DNA of 13,720 nucleotides, taken from positions 1 to 13,720 of the forward strand of contig DATMEP010000084.1 in the NCBI GenBank assembly GCA_035556755.1, read 5' to 3'. Shown here one piece after another: positions 7,066 to 13,182 of the stretch. How positions within the stretch are numbered: the stretch's first letter is position 1; each line of letters starts with the position of its first letter. The notes under the pieces were generated by a model that was not told where the DNA came from, ran no database searches, and worked only from the letters and a program-made list of their open reading frames with translations. The translations under genes were made by a program, and so were the position numbers. The DNA comes from VRUE01 sp035556755. GTDB lineage: Bacteria; Actinomycetota; Thermoleophilia; Solirubrobacterales; 70-9.

Positions 7066-8100
7066 TCAGATGTGGCTCGCCGCGGAATGGTCGGCTCCGA
7101 CGGTACCTAGGATCGTCTCGACCAGCGGCGCCGGGTCCCGCTTCGTCGGGGCCGCACCCTCGCCGCGCTTCTGCAGCGGCAGGGCGCGCGGGTCGGTCAG
7201 GGGTCGCATCCGCCCTTCCCGGATCAGCGCTTCGTCGACCCCGCCGAGGCGGCCGCCGTAGGTCGTGTAGACGGGGGTACCGAGAGCGGCCGCCTCGCGG
7301 TTCATCGTGCCGCCGGCGGAAACGACCAGATCGGCGAGGGCGACCAGGCTCTGCGCCTCGACCGCGCCGGGAGGGACGATCAGCGACGGCAGCTCCATGC
7401 TTTCGACCAGCTGGCGCTGCTCCTGGGTGCGGGGCAGGACGACCGCGTGCACGTCGCCGTCGTGGCCGAGCTGCGCAAGCACCTTGGGGAAGAGCGGGTT
7501 CGACTTGCGGTGGTAGAGCGAGACGTCGGGCGGCGGCCGGACGATCACGACAACGCGCGAGGTGTCGACGGACAGCCGTTGCAGCGCCTCGGGATCGGGC
7601 TCGAAGTCGTAGAGGTAGTACTCCTCCTTCAAGCCGGGATAGGGAAAGAGCTTCTCCGGCCCGACCCCGAAGCGGCGCAGCCGCTCCGGCGGCACCGACT
7701 CGGGGAACATCACCCGCTTCGCCAGACGGCAGCCGATCCGGTGCTGGGTGACCGCGTACTCGTAGTCGTGCATGTTCGCCTCGGGGACGCCGAGGGTGCG
7801 AGCGGCGATCGCGAGGTCGTTCGAGCCATGGGCGAGCGCGAGGTCAAAGGAGCGGCGGCGCCCGAAGCGGACCATCGCCGCGGTCCGGGAGCCGAGCCGG
7901 TAGGCCTTGCGCACCCGTGAGGCGCCGCCGTGCTGGCCGATCGGGGTGTGCTCGAGCCCGTGCAGGTCGAGCAGCGCCTGCGTCTGGGCGTAGTCGCGCG
8001 AGGTGACCTCGACCGAGTGGTCCTGCGCGCGCAGCCGCTCGATGATCGGCCGCAGCACCAGCACGTGCGCCGGCGCACTCATGTCCACCCAAATCCTCAT
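7066..8100 (-). CDS. DUF354 family protein, GT-B-like (possible glycosyltransferase or sugar epimerase relative)
   Basis: This 344-residue protein matches the DUF354 family: it opens MRIWVDMSAPAHVLVLRPII, like the usual WID-N-PHV-F-KPI start, followed by RDYAQTQALLDLHG, a LALAHGSNDLAIAART stretch, and PYPGLKEEYYLYDF in the middle. DUF354 proteins have a GT-B type two-Rossmann fold related to UDP-GlcNAc 2-epimerase and some glycosyltransferases; the reaction is not established. The late SAGGTMNREAAALGTPVYTTYGG block is the usual nucleotide-sugar site of GT-B folds. The ATG at 8098-8100 is preferred over an upstream TTG at 8140-8142, because it begins exactly at the family N-terminus and has GGCGGCGG a few bases upstream. 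The gene lies 70 nt after glyA and directly before the sugar transferase. Together these support a role in surface glycan assembly. Confidence 0.85.
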   Translation of the reverse strand: MRIWVDMSAPAHVLVLRPIIERLRAQDHSVEVTSRDYAQTQALLDLHGLEHTPIGQHGGASRVRKAYRLGSRTAAMVRFGRRRSFDLALAHGSNDLAIAARTLGVPEANMHDYEYAVTQHRIGCRLAKRVMFPESVPPERLRRFGVGPEKLFPYPGLKEEYYLYDFEPDPEALQRLSVDTSRVVVIVRPPPDVSLYHRKSNPLFPKVLAQLGHDGDVHAVVLPRTQEQRQLVESMELPSLIVPPGAVEAQSLVALADLVVSAGGTMNREAAALGTPVYTTYGGRLGGVDEALIREGRMRPLTDPRALPLQKRGEGAAPTKRDPAPLVETILGTVGADHSAASHI

Positions 8101-8103
8101 AAA

Positions 8104-8139
8104 CCGCCGCCTGCTCCGCTTCGCGTCCGCGGGCGGCGG
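8104..8139. repeat. GC-rich inverted repeat in the leader of the DUF354 gene
   Basis: CCGCCGCC (8104-8111) and GGCGGCGG (8132-8139) form an 8-bp inverted repeat with a 20-nt loop. On the minus strand the arm nearest the ATG (8100) is also the most ribosome-site-like sequence of the gene, so a hairpin could mask it. The sequence is low complexity and the genome is GC-rich, so this may be accidental. Apart from it the 70-nt gap after glyA holds nothing recognisable. Confidence 0.25.
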
Positions 8140-8170
8140 CAATCGCCATATCGGCGCCGCTCGCGGAGAA

Positions 8171-9451
8171 TCAGATCGTGACGCTCGCTAATTGGGGGTA
8201 CAAGGGGTAGCGCTCCATGAGGCTCGCGGTGCGCTCGGCCAAGGCGTCCTTCTGAAGGTCGAACTCGTCGGAGAGAGCGGTGGCGATCACGGCGGCGATC
8301 TCGGCCATGTCCTCCTCGACCATGCCGCGGGTGGTCAGGGCCGGGGTGCCGATCCGCAGGCCGGAGGGGTTCATCGGCGGCCGCTCGTCGAAGGGGATCG
8401 CGTTGCGGTTGACGGTGATCCCGACCGCCTCGAGGCGATCCTCGGCGGTCTTGCCGTCGAGCCCGCTCGGGGTCAGGTCGACCAGCACCAGGTGGACGTC
8501 GGTGCCGCCGGTCAGTACCGGCACGCCGTTTGCTTCCAGGCCCGCGGCAAACGCCTGGGCGTTGGCGATCGTCTGCCGCTGACGGGCGCGGAAGGGCTCG
8601 GTCGCCGCGATCCGCAGCGCCACCGCCTTGGCGGCGATCGTGTGCATCAGCGGCCCGCCCTGCTGGCCGGGGAAGATCGCTTTGTCGACCGCCTGCGCGT
8701 GCTCGGAGCGGCAAAGGATCATGCCGCTGCGCGGTCCGCAGAGAGTCTTGTGGATGGTGGTCGTGACGACGTCTGCGTGCGGCACCGGGTTGGGGTGCTC
8801 GCCCGCGGCGACAAGGCCTGCGAAGTGCGCCATGTCGACCATCAGCTTGGCGCCGACCGAATCGGCGATCTGGCGGAAGGCGGCGAAGTCGAGCTGGCGC
8901 GGATAGGCGGACCAGCCGGCGACGATTAGTTTCGGCCGGTGCTCCTGGGCAAGCCGCTCGACCTCGTCCATGTCGACCCGCAGGTCCTCGCGGCGCACGT
9001 GGTAGGCGACGATCTCGTAGAGCTTGCCGGAGACGTTCAGCTTCATCCCGTGGGTGAGGTGGCCGCCGTGGTCGAGGGCCATCCCCATGAGCGTGTCGCC
9101 GGGCTCGATCAGCGCCATGTAGGCGGCGTTGTTGGCCTGAGCGCCGGCGTGGGCCTGGACGTTGGCGTGCTCGGCGCCGAACAGCTCCTTCGCCCGGTCG
9201 ATCGCCAGCTGCTCGGCGACGTCGACCTCCTCGCAACCGCCGTAATAACGGCGGCCCGGGTATCCCTCGGCGTACTTGTTGGTCAGCACCGAGCCGACCG
9301 CTTCCAGCACCGATTGCGGCACGAAGTTCTCCGAAGCGATCATCTCCAGCGTTCCCTGCTGGCGCCGCAGCTCGGCCTCCAGCACCGCGGCGATCTCGGG
9401 ATCGACCTCGGCGAGGGACGCGCTCTGGATGTTCTCGGGCAGTTCGGCCAC
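8171..9451 (-). CDS. glyA: Serine hydroxymethyltransferase
   Basis: This 426-residue PLP enzyme interconverts serine plus tetrahydrofolate with glycine plus 5,10-methylene-THF, supplying one-carbon units in the cytoplasm. Family landmarks are LAEVDPEIAAVLEAELRRQ, EMIASENFV (37-43), LTNKYAEGYPGRRYYGGCE (56-74), LDHGGHLTHG (126-135), MVDMAHFAGLVA (204-215) and the PLP lysine K235 in TTTIHKTLCGPRSG. D206 and H209 are the cofactor-pairing and stacking residues. Start is GTG at 9449-9451, supported by family length and the lack of any other start before the conserved block; no Shine-Dalgarno is apparent. It is divergent from the cyclase gene with only 41 nt between them. glyA near prfA/prmC and wecA/atp is a conserved actinobacterial arrangement. 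Confidence 0.97.
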   Translation of the reverse strand: MAELPENIQSASLAEVDPEIAAVLEAELRRQQGTLEMIASENFVPQSVLEAVGSVLTNKYAEGYPGRRYYGGCEEVDVAEQLAIDRAKELFGAEHANVQAHAGAQANNAAYMALIEPGDTLMGMALDHGGHLTHGMKLNVSGKLYEIVAYHVRREDLRVDMDEVERLAQEHRPKLIVAGWSAYPRQLDFAAFRQIADSVGAKLMVDMAHFAGLVAAGEHPNPVPHADVVTTTIHKTLCGPRSGMILCRSEHAQAVDKAIFPGQQGGPLMHTIAAKAVALRIAATEPFRARQRQTIANAQAFAAGLEANGVPVLTGGTDVHLVLVDLTPSGLDGKTAEDRLEAVGITVNRNAIPFDERPPMNPSGLRIGTPALTTRGMVEEDMAEIAAVIATALSDEFDLQKDALAERTASLMERYPLYPQLASVTI

Positions 9452-9492
9452 GACCCGAGCGACATTACCAGCGGCCCGGGATAGCCTTAGCT
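9452..9492. other. 41-nt divergent intergenic region between glyA and the cyclase
   Basis: Only 41 bp separate the glyA GTG from the cyclase ATG, so promoters for both must overlap here or lie inside the neighbouring genes. I see no good -35/-10 pair on either strand and no clear ribosome site for either gene. AT-containing hexamers such as GGCTAT (minus) overlap the cyclase start and are too weak to call. One or both transcripts may be leaderless. Confidence 0.35.
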
Positions 9493-10869
9493 ATGAGCTC
9501 CTCGACCGCCACGAGCGGATTGAAGGCGCTGATAGCGGTGGCTGCGGTTGCTCTGCCGGCGGCCGGATTCGTACTGCTGCTTGCCGGCCCGGGGCTCGAC
9601 GTCGCCTGGGAGGACCACCGGGCGCACTTCTGGCTGGTGCTGGGGGCGGCCGCCATCACCGCCGCGCTCGCCCATGCAACCGGCGAGGCGGCGGAGCGCC
9701 GGGGCGACGTCCGCCTCGCGCTGGTCTCGCTGACCTTCCTCTGCAGCGCAGGGTTCCTCGGCCTGCACGCGCTGGCCACCCCCGGAGTGCTGCTCGACGA
9801 CTCCAGCCTTGGCTTCGTGATCGCCGTCCCGGTCGGCCTCGCCCTCGCCTCGGTGATCGCGGCGCTCTCGGCCTCGGACGGCCTCTCGGCTCGCTACCGC
9901 GCGCTTGCCGCCCACCGGCGCACCGGGGTCGGGCTGCTGCTCGCCGCGATGGCCGCCTGGGCGGCCGCGACGCTGATCGGGATCGGCCCGCTCGACGAAC
10001 CGACCGAGATCGAGCGGGCGAGCGGCGCGCTGGCGATCCCCGCGTTCGTGGCGGCGACGCTCTACCTGGTCGCGTCGGTTCGCTACGCGGCACTTGGGAC
10101 GGGAGATCCGCCGGCCCTGGTGCTCGCAGTCGCGGTCGCCTTCGTCCTGCTCGGCGAGGCGATGCTGCAGACGGCGTTCTCGCGCAACTGGCACGCGAGC
10201 TGGTGGGAGTGGCACGCACTGATGCTGGCCGCCTTCGGGCTGGTCGCCGTCGCCGCGCGCCGCGAGTGGCGGGAGGAGCGCTTCAGCGCCCTCTACATGG
10301 AGGAGACCGCTCGCGGCAAGCGTGAGGTGAGCATCGTCTTCGCCGACCTGGCGGGCTTCACCGCCTTCTCGGAGGAACGTGACCCGGCCGAGGTCTCGGC
10401 GATGCTCAATGCCTACTTCGAGCGGGCGATCCCGCCCATCGTCAGCGACCACGGCGGCGAGGTGGAGCGGCTGATGGGCGACGCCCTGATGGCCACCTTC
10501 AACGCCCGCGGCGACCAGCCCGACCACGCGGTGCGGGCGGCGTTCGCGGCGCTGGCGATCCGCGACGCGACCGCGGCCGTCGCCGCCGAGAATCCCGAGT
10601 GGCCGCGATTCCGGGTCGGCGTCAACAGCGGCGAGGCGCTGGTCGGCGTCCTCGGCGCCGAAGGCGGGCGCAGCTACACGGTGATCGGCGACGCGGTCAA
10701 CTCCGCGTCGAGGCTGGAGTCCGCCGCTCCGGTGGGCGAGGTCGCAATCGGCGTGAGCACCCTGCGGGCGCTGCCGGGGGCAACGACGCGGCCGCTCGGG
10801 GCGCTCGAGGTGAAGGGGCGGCGGGAGCCGCTCGACGCCTATGTGTTGGAAGCGCTGGCGTCCGGGTAG
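9493..10869 (+). CDS. Membrane-bound class III adenylate/guanylate cyclase
   Basis: This 458-residue protein has seven or eight N-terminal membrane helices (between residues 12 and 255) joined directly, without a HAMP domain, to a cytoplasmic class III cyclase domain (about 278-455). The two metal-binding aspartates are D285 (IVFADLAGFTAF) and D330 (LMGDALMATF); the ribose and transition-state residues N403 and R407 are in YTVIGDAVNSASRLES. At the two purine-specificity positions it has R326, where adenylate cyclases have Lys, and T396, where class IIIa enzymes have Asp. Thr/Ser there is typical of the class IIIb group, to which bicarbonate-stimulated enzymes such as CyaB1 belong. The catalytic set is otherwise complete, so a functional enzyme making cAMP is most likely. 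The ATG is 41 nt from divergent glyA, and a secreted protein gene follows 10 nt downstream, probably co-transcribed. The membrane part is presumably the sensor. Confidence 0.9.
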   Translation: MSSSTATSGLKALIAVAAVALPAAGFVLLLAGPGLDVAWEDHRAHFWLVLGAAAITAALAHATGEAAERRGDVRLALVSLTFLCSAGFLGLHALATPGVLLDDSSLGFVIAVPVGLALASVIAALSASDGLSARYRALAAHRRTGVGLLLAAMAAWAAATLIGIGPLDEPTEIERASGALAIPAFVAATLYLVASVRYAALGTGDPPALVLAVAVAFVLLGEAMLQTAFSRNWHASWWEWHALMLAAFGLVAVAARREWREERFSALYMEETARGKREVSIVFADLAGFTAFSEERDPAEVSAMLNAYFERAIPPIVSDHGGEVERLMGDALMATFNARGDQPDHAVRAAFAALAIRDATAAVAAENPEWPRFRVGVNSGEALVGVLGAEGGRSYTVIGDAVNSASRLESAAPVGEVAIGVSTLRALPGATTRPLGALEVKGRREPLDAYVLEALASG

Positions 10870-10879
10870 CCTGCCCGGC

Positions 10880-11662
10880 GTGAAGCGACTTCTCCTCCTG
10901 GCGACGGCCGTCGCTTGCACGGTCGCGACCGCCTCCGGGACCGCGTCGGCCGCTGTCGAGAACCCCTGCGAAGGCCCCGAAGCGCGGCAGCTCCTCTGCC
11001 CCGACCTGCGGGTCGGGCCCGCCGCGGACCTCTACGTCGAGCGCGGCGGCGGCCGCTACGGCTACGGCGGCGGCACCCTCCTGCACGCCGGCAACGACAT
11101 CCGGTCGCGCGGGCGCGGGCCGATGGAGCTGCGAGGCCAGCGCTACAAGCGCAACTGGATGCGGGCGAACCAGGCGATCTACAGGGTCGGCGGAGGCGTC
11201 CGCGTCTTCCGCACCGAGGCCAAGCTGCACTTCTACAGCGTCGGCTATGAGTGGGGAGGCTCCTACTGGAAGGTGCACGACCCGCTGAGCATGGAGATCT
11301 GGTCGCTGGACGAGCAACGCAGGCCACTGGAGCCGGTGCGCAAGGGACCGAAGGTCTTCTACTGCTTCCGCGACCTGGAGCGCACCCGGGCGATGAAGCG
11401 ATCGCCGGGCCACCGCGTCTACCCCGCCTGCAGCCAGGACCCGAGCCGTCAGCGGGTTCGCCTCGGCACCTCGGTCGGCTGGTCGGACATCTACCCCTCC
11501 GAATACGACCGCCAGTGGGTCAACGTCAGCGGCCTGCGCGGCTGCTTCGCCTTCGTCATGCGGGTCGACCCGGAAAACCTCCTCTACGAGGAACACGAGG
11601 GCAACAACCGCTCGACCCGGATCATCCGCCTTCCCTACCGCGACGGTCCTCAGCACTGCTGA
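10880..11662 (+). CDS. Secreted lysyl-oxidase-like protein lacking the usual histidine copper motif
   Basis: This 260-residue protein starts with GTG at 10880-10882 and a signal peptide (basic MKR, hydrophobic core 4-14, small residues to about A24/A25), so it is exported. The rest resembles the lysyl oxidase domain (PF01186 type): PDLRVGPAADLYVE (41-54), MEIWSLDEQRRP (138-149), VRKGPKVFYCFRD (153-165), and TSVGWSDIYPSEYDRQWVNVSGL (197-219) followed by a beta strand and EEHEGNNRSTRI. By eye, K158 and Y205 align with the Lys and Tyr that form the LTQ cofactor in animal LOX. The histidine cluster HxHxH that binds copper is not present: the stretch before MEIWSLD has only H117 and H133. It may be a non-catalytic binding protein. 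It starts 10 nt after the cyclase and ends 41 nt inside the convergent tsaC gene. Six cysteines remain after the signal peptide. Confidence 0.7.
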   Translation: MKRLLLLATAVACTVATASGTASAAVENPCEGPEARQLLCPDLRVGPAADLYVERGGGRYGYGGGTLLHAGNDIRSRGRGPMELRGQRYKRNWMRANQAIYRVGGGVRVFRTEAKLHFYSVGYEWGGSYWKVHDPLSMEIWSLDEQRRPLEPVRKGPKVFYCFRDLERTRAMKRSPGHRVYPACSQDPSRQRVRLGTSVGWSDIYPSEYDRQWVNVSGLRGCFAFVMRVDPENLLYEEHEGNNRSTRIIRLPYRDGPQHC

Positions 11663-12281
11663 GCGCCGCGGCCAGATCTCCCGTCGAGAGGGCGCCTTCG
11701 CGGAGGACCGCCCACTCGCCGCTCTCGTCGTAGCGGCTGAGGTCGACGACGGTGGAGGGCAAACCGGTCAGCCCGCCGCCGTCGATCGCGAGGTCGGCGC
11801 CGGCGACAATCTCGGGTGGGATCTCCTCGAAACGTCCCGGCGCCGGTTGACCGCTGCGGTTGGCCGAGGTCTGGAAGAGCGGGCACATCGCGCCGGCGAG
11901 CGGGCCGCCGATCAGGCGAACCCCGAGCCGCTCGGGGTCCTCGCGGCAGGCGAGCGGGTAGCGGTGGTGGGGATTGGCGACGACCAGCGTCACCGGGCCG
12001 GGCAGCAGGGCGCCGACGGCATCGCACGTGCGCGGGCCTAGTCCCTCCACCAGCTCCCGCATCGCCAGCGGCGAGAAGTAGAGGACAGCGGAGGACTTGC
12101 CCTCGTCGCGACCCTTGATCCGGTGGATGCGCTCGATCGCCGCCACGTCGAGCGGGTCGCAGGCTAGGCCGTAGAGACCGTCGGCGGGGAAGACCGCGAC
12201 GCCACCCGCGGAGATCGTGCGCTCCAGCGCCGTCCGCGCCACCTCAGCCCCGTCGCGCTCGATCGAGACGACCTCGCTCAC
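11622..12281 (-). CDS. tsaC: L-threonylcarbamoyladenylate synthase (TsaC/YrdC/Sua5 family)
   Basis: This 219-residue single-domain protein of YrdC type makes threonylcarbamoyl-AMP from threonine, bicarbonate and ATP, for the t6A37 modification of ANN-decoding tRNAs. Motifs seen are FPADGLYGLACDP (31-43), RIHRIKGR (51-58, with K56 and R58), LLPGPVTLV (92-100), LGVRLIG (119-125), TSANRSG (138-144) and PSTVVDL (175-181). The first motif differs from the common PTDTVYGL at A33 and G35. The C-terminal Sua5 extension is absent, hence tsaC. The start is GTG at 12279-12281, overlapping the prmC stop as GTGA, so translation is coupled. The last 13 codons plus stop overlap the 3' end of the plus-strand lysyl-oxidase-like gene by 41 nt. 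Confidence 0.92.
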   Translation of the reverse strand: MSEVVSIERDGAEVARTALERTISAGGVAVFPADGLYGLACDPLDVAAIERIHRIKGRDEGKSSAVLYFSPLAMRELVEGLGPRTCDAVGALLPGPVTLVVANPHHRYPLACREDPERLGVRLIGGPLAGAMCPLFQTSANRSGQPAPGRFEEIPPEIVAGADLAIDGGGLTGLPSTVVDLSRYDESGEWAVLREGALSTGDLAAALSSAEDRRGREGG

Positions 12282-13147
12282 GACCGGCCGACCACCACGC
12301 GCTCGATCCCGGCCAGGTCGGACCGCGTCTCGATCACCCCGAAGCCGGCCTGCTCCATCAGCCCGGCGACAGCTCCGGCCTGCCCCTCCCCCACCTCCAG
12401 CGCGATCGTCCCCGCCGAGTTCGCGTTTAGTCGCGATATGCGTGACAAAACGCGAACTCGCGGATCGGCGAGGAGAACGCGGATCGAGTCGAGGCCGTCA
12501 GGACCGGCGAGCAGCGCCTCGCGCGGCTCCCACTGGGTCACCTCGGGCTGCAGACCCCCCCACTCGGCCTCGCTCACATAAGGGAGGTTGGCGACGATCA
12601 GGTCGAACTCGCCTGCCTCGGGCATGTTGCCCTCGATGAAGTGAACCCGGTCGGTAAAGCCAAGTCGCTGGGCGTTGCCTCTGGCCACTTCCAGCGCACC
12701 CGCTGAGGTGTCGGTCGCGGTCACCTCGCACTCCGGCAGCTCGTCGGCGACCGCCAGCGCGATCGCCCCCGATCCGGTGCCGACGTCGAGCACGGTCCGC
12801 GGTTCCAGCTCCAGCGCCAGCTCGACCAGGAGCTCGGTCTCCGGTCGAGGGATCAGCACCCGCCGGTCGACCGTCAGCTCGATATGGCGGAACCCCTTGC
12901 TGCCGAGGATGTAGGCGACCGGCTCGCGTCGCAGACGCCGCCGCACCGTCTCCGCGAAGCGCCGCCCGGCCGTCGCCGGAATCTCGGCGGCGGGATTGGC
13001 CGCAAGGTATGCCCGGTCCCAACCGGCGGCCTCGCTCAGAAGCAGCTCGGCGTCCAGCTGCGGCGTTTCGACGCCAACCGCGGCGAGCGCATCGACCGCG
13101 CCGCTGAGCGCGTCACGAACGCTACCCGCGGTCGCCGCATCCGACAT
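12278..13147 (-). CDS. prmC: Peptide chain release factor N5-glutamine methyltransferase
   Basis: This 289-residue SAM-dependent enzyme methylates the glutamine of the GGQ motif in release factors. An N-terminal helical domain (about 1-75) precedes REPVAYILGSKGF (74-86), the RPETE motif (101-105) and the Rossmann SAM loop VLDVGTGSGAIALA (119-132). The substrate-binding motif reads NLPY (187-190) instead of the usual NPPY. Residues 230-244, just before the strand AGTIALEVGEGQ, are encoded entirely by a 45-bp inverted repeat. They look foreign to the family, where this stretch usually ends in a short PGG turn. The frame is preserved, so the product is probably functional. ATG at 13145-13147 follows prfA by 35 nt, with GGGGTGG as a ribosome site. 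Coupling with prfA matches the enzyme-substrate relation; the stop overlaps the tsaC start. Confidence 0.95.
   Translation of the reverse strand: MSDAATAGSVRDALSGAVDALAAVGVETPQLDAELLLSEAAGWDRAYLAANPAAEIPATAGRRFAETVRRRLRREPVAYILGSKGFRHIELTVDRRVLIPRPETELLVELALELEPRTVLDVGTGSGAIALAVADELPECEVTATDTSAGALEVARGNAQRLGFTDRVHFIEGNMPEAGEFDLIVANLPYVSEAEWGGLQPEVTQWEPREALLAGPDGLDSIRVLLADPRVRVLSRISRLNANSAGTIALEVGEGQAGAVAGLMEQAGFGVIETRSDLAGIERVVVGRS
12416..12460. repeat. 45-bp near-perfect palindrome inserted in frame in prmC
   Basis: The arms CGAGTTCGCGTTT (12416-12428) and AAACGCGAACTCG (12448-12460) are a perfect 13-bp inverted repeat. The 19-nt centre is itself an inverted repeat, GTCGCG (12430-12435) and CGTGAC (12441-12446), around ATATG. 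The whole unit is 45 nt, lies exactly on codon boundaries of prmC, and encodes residues 230-244. Its GC is 24/45, below the surrounding DNA. It holds codons rare here, such as TTG, TCA, ATA and CTA, within 15 codons. No flanking target duplication is visible, and no second copy was seen in this window. Confidence 0.85.
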
Positions 13148-13182
13148 TTACGCCACCCCGGTGTGGTGAAAGTCGGATGCGA

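Noticed and set aside
9487..10920. Minus-strand open frame of about 477 codons opposite the cyclase
   Set aside because: It is an antisense shadow of the cyclase gene with biased, low-complexity residues and no domain; the plus strand carries intact cyclase motifs.
13148..13182. Small hairpin CCAC...GTGG in the prfA-prmC gap that might mask the prmC ribosome site
   Set aside because: The stem is four base pairs with a 6-nt loop in GC-rich DNA; it is too weak to separate from chance.
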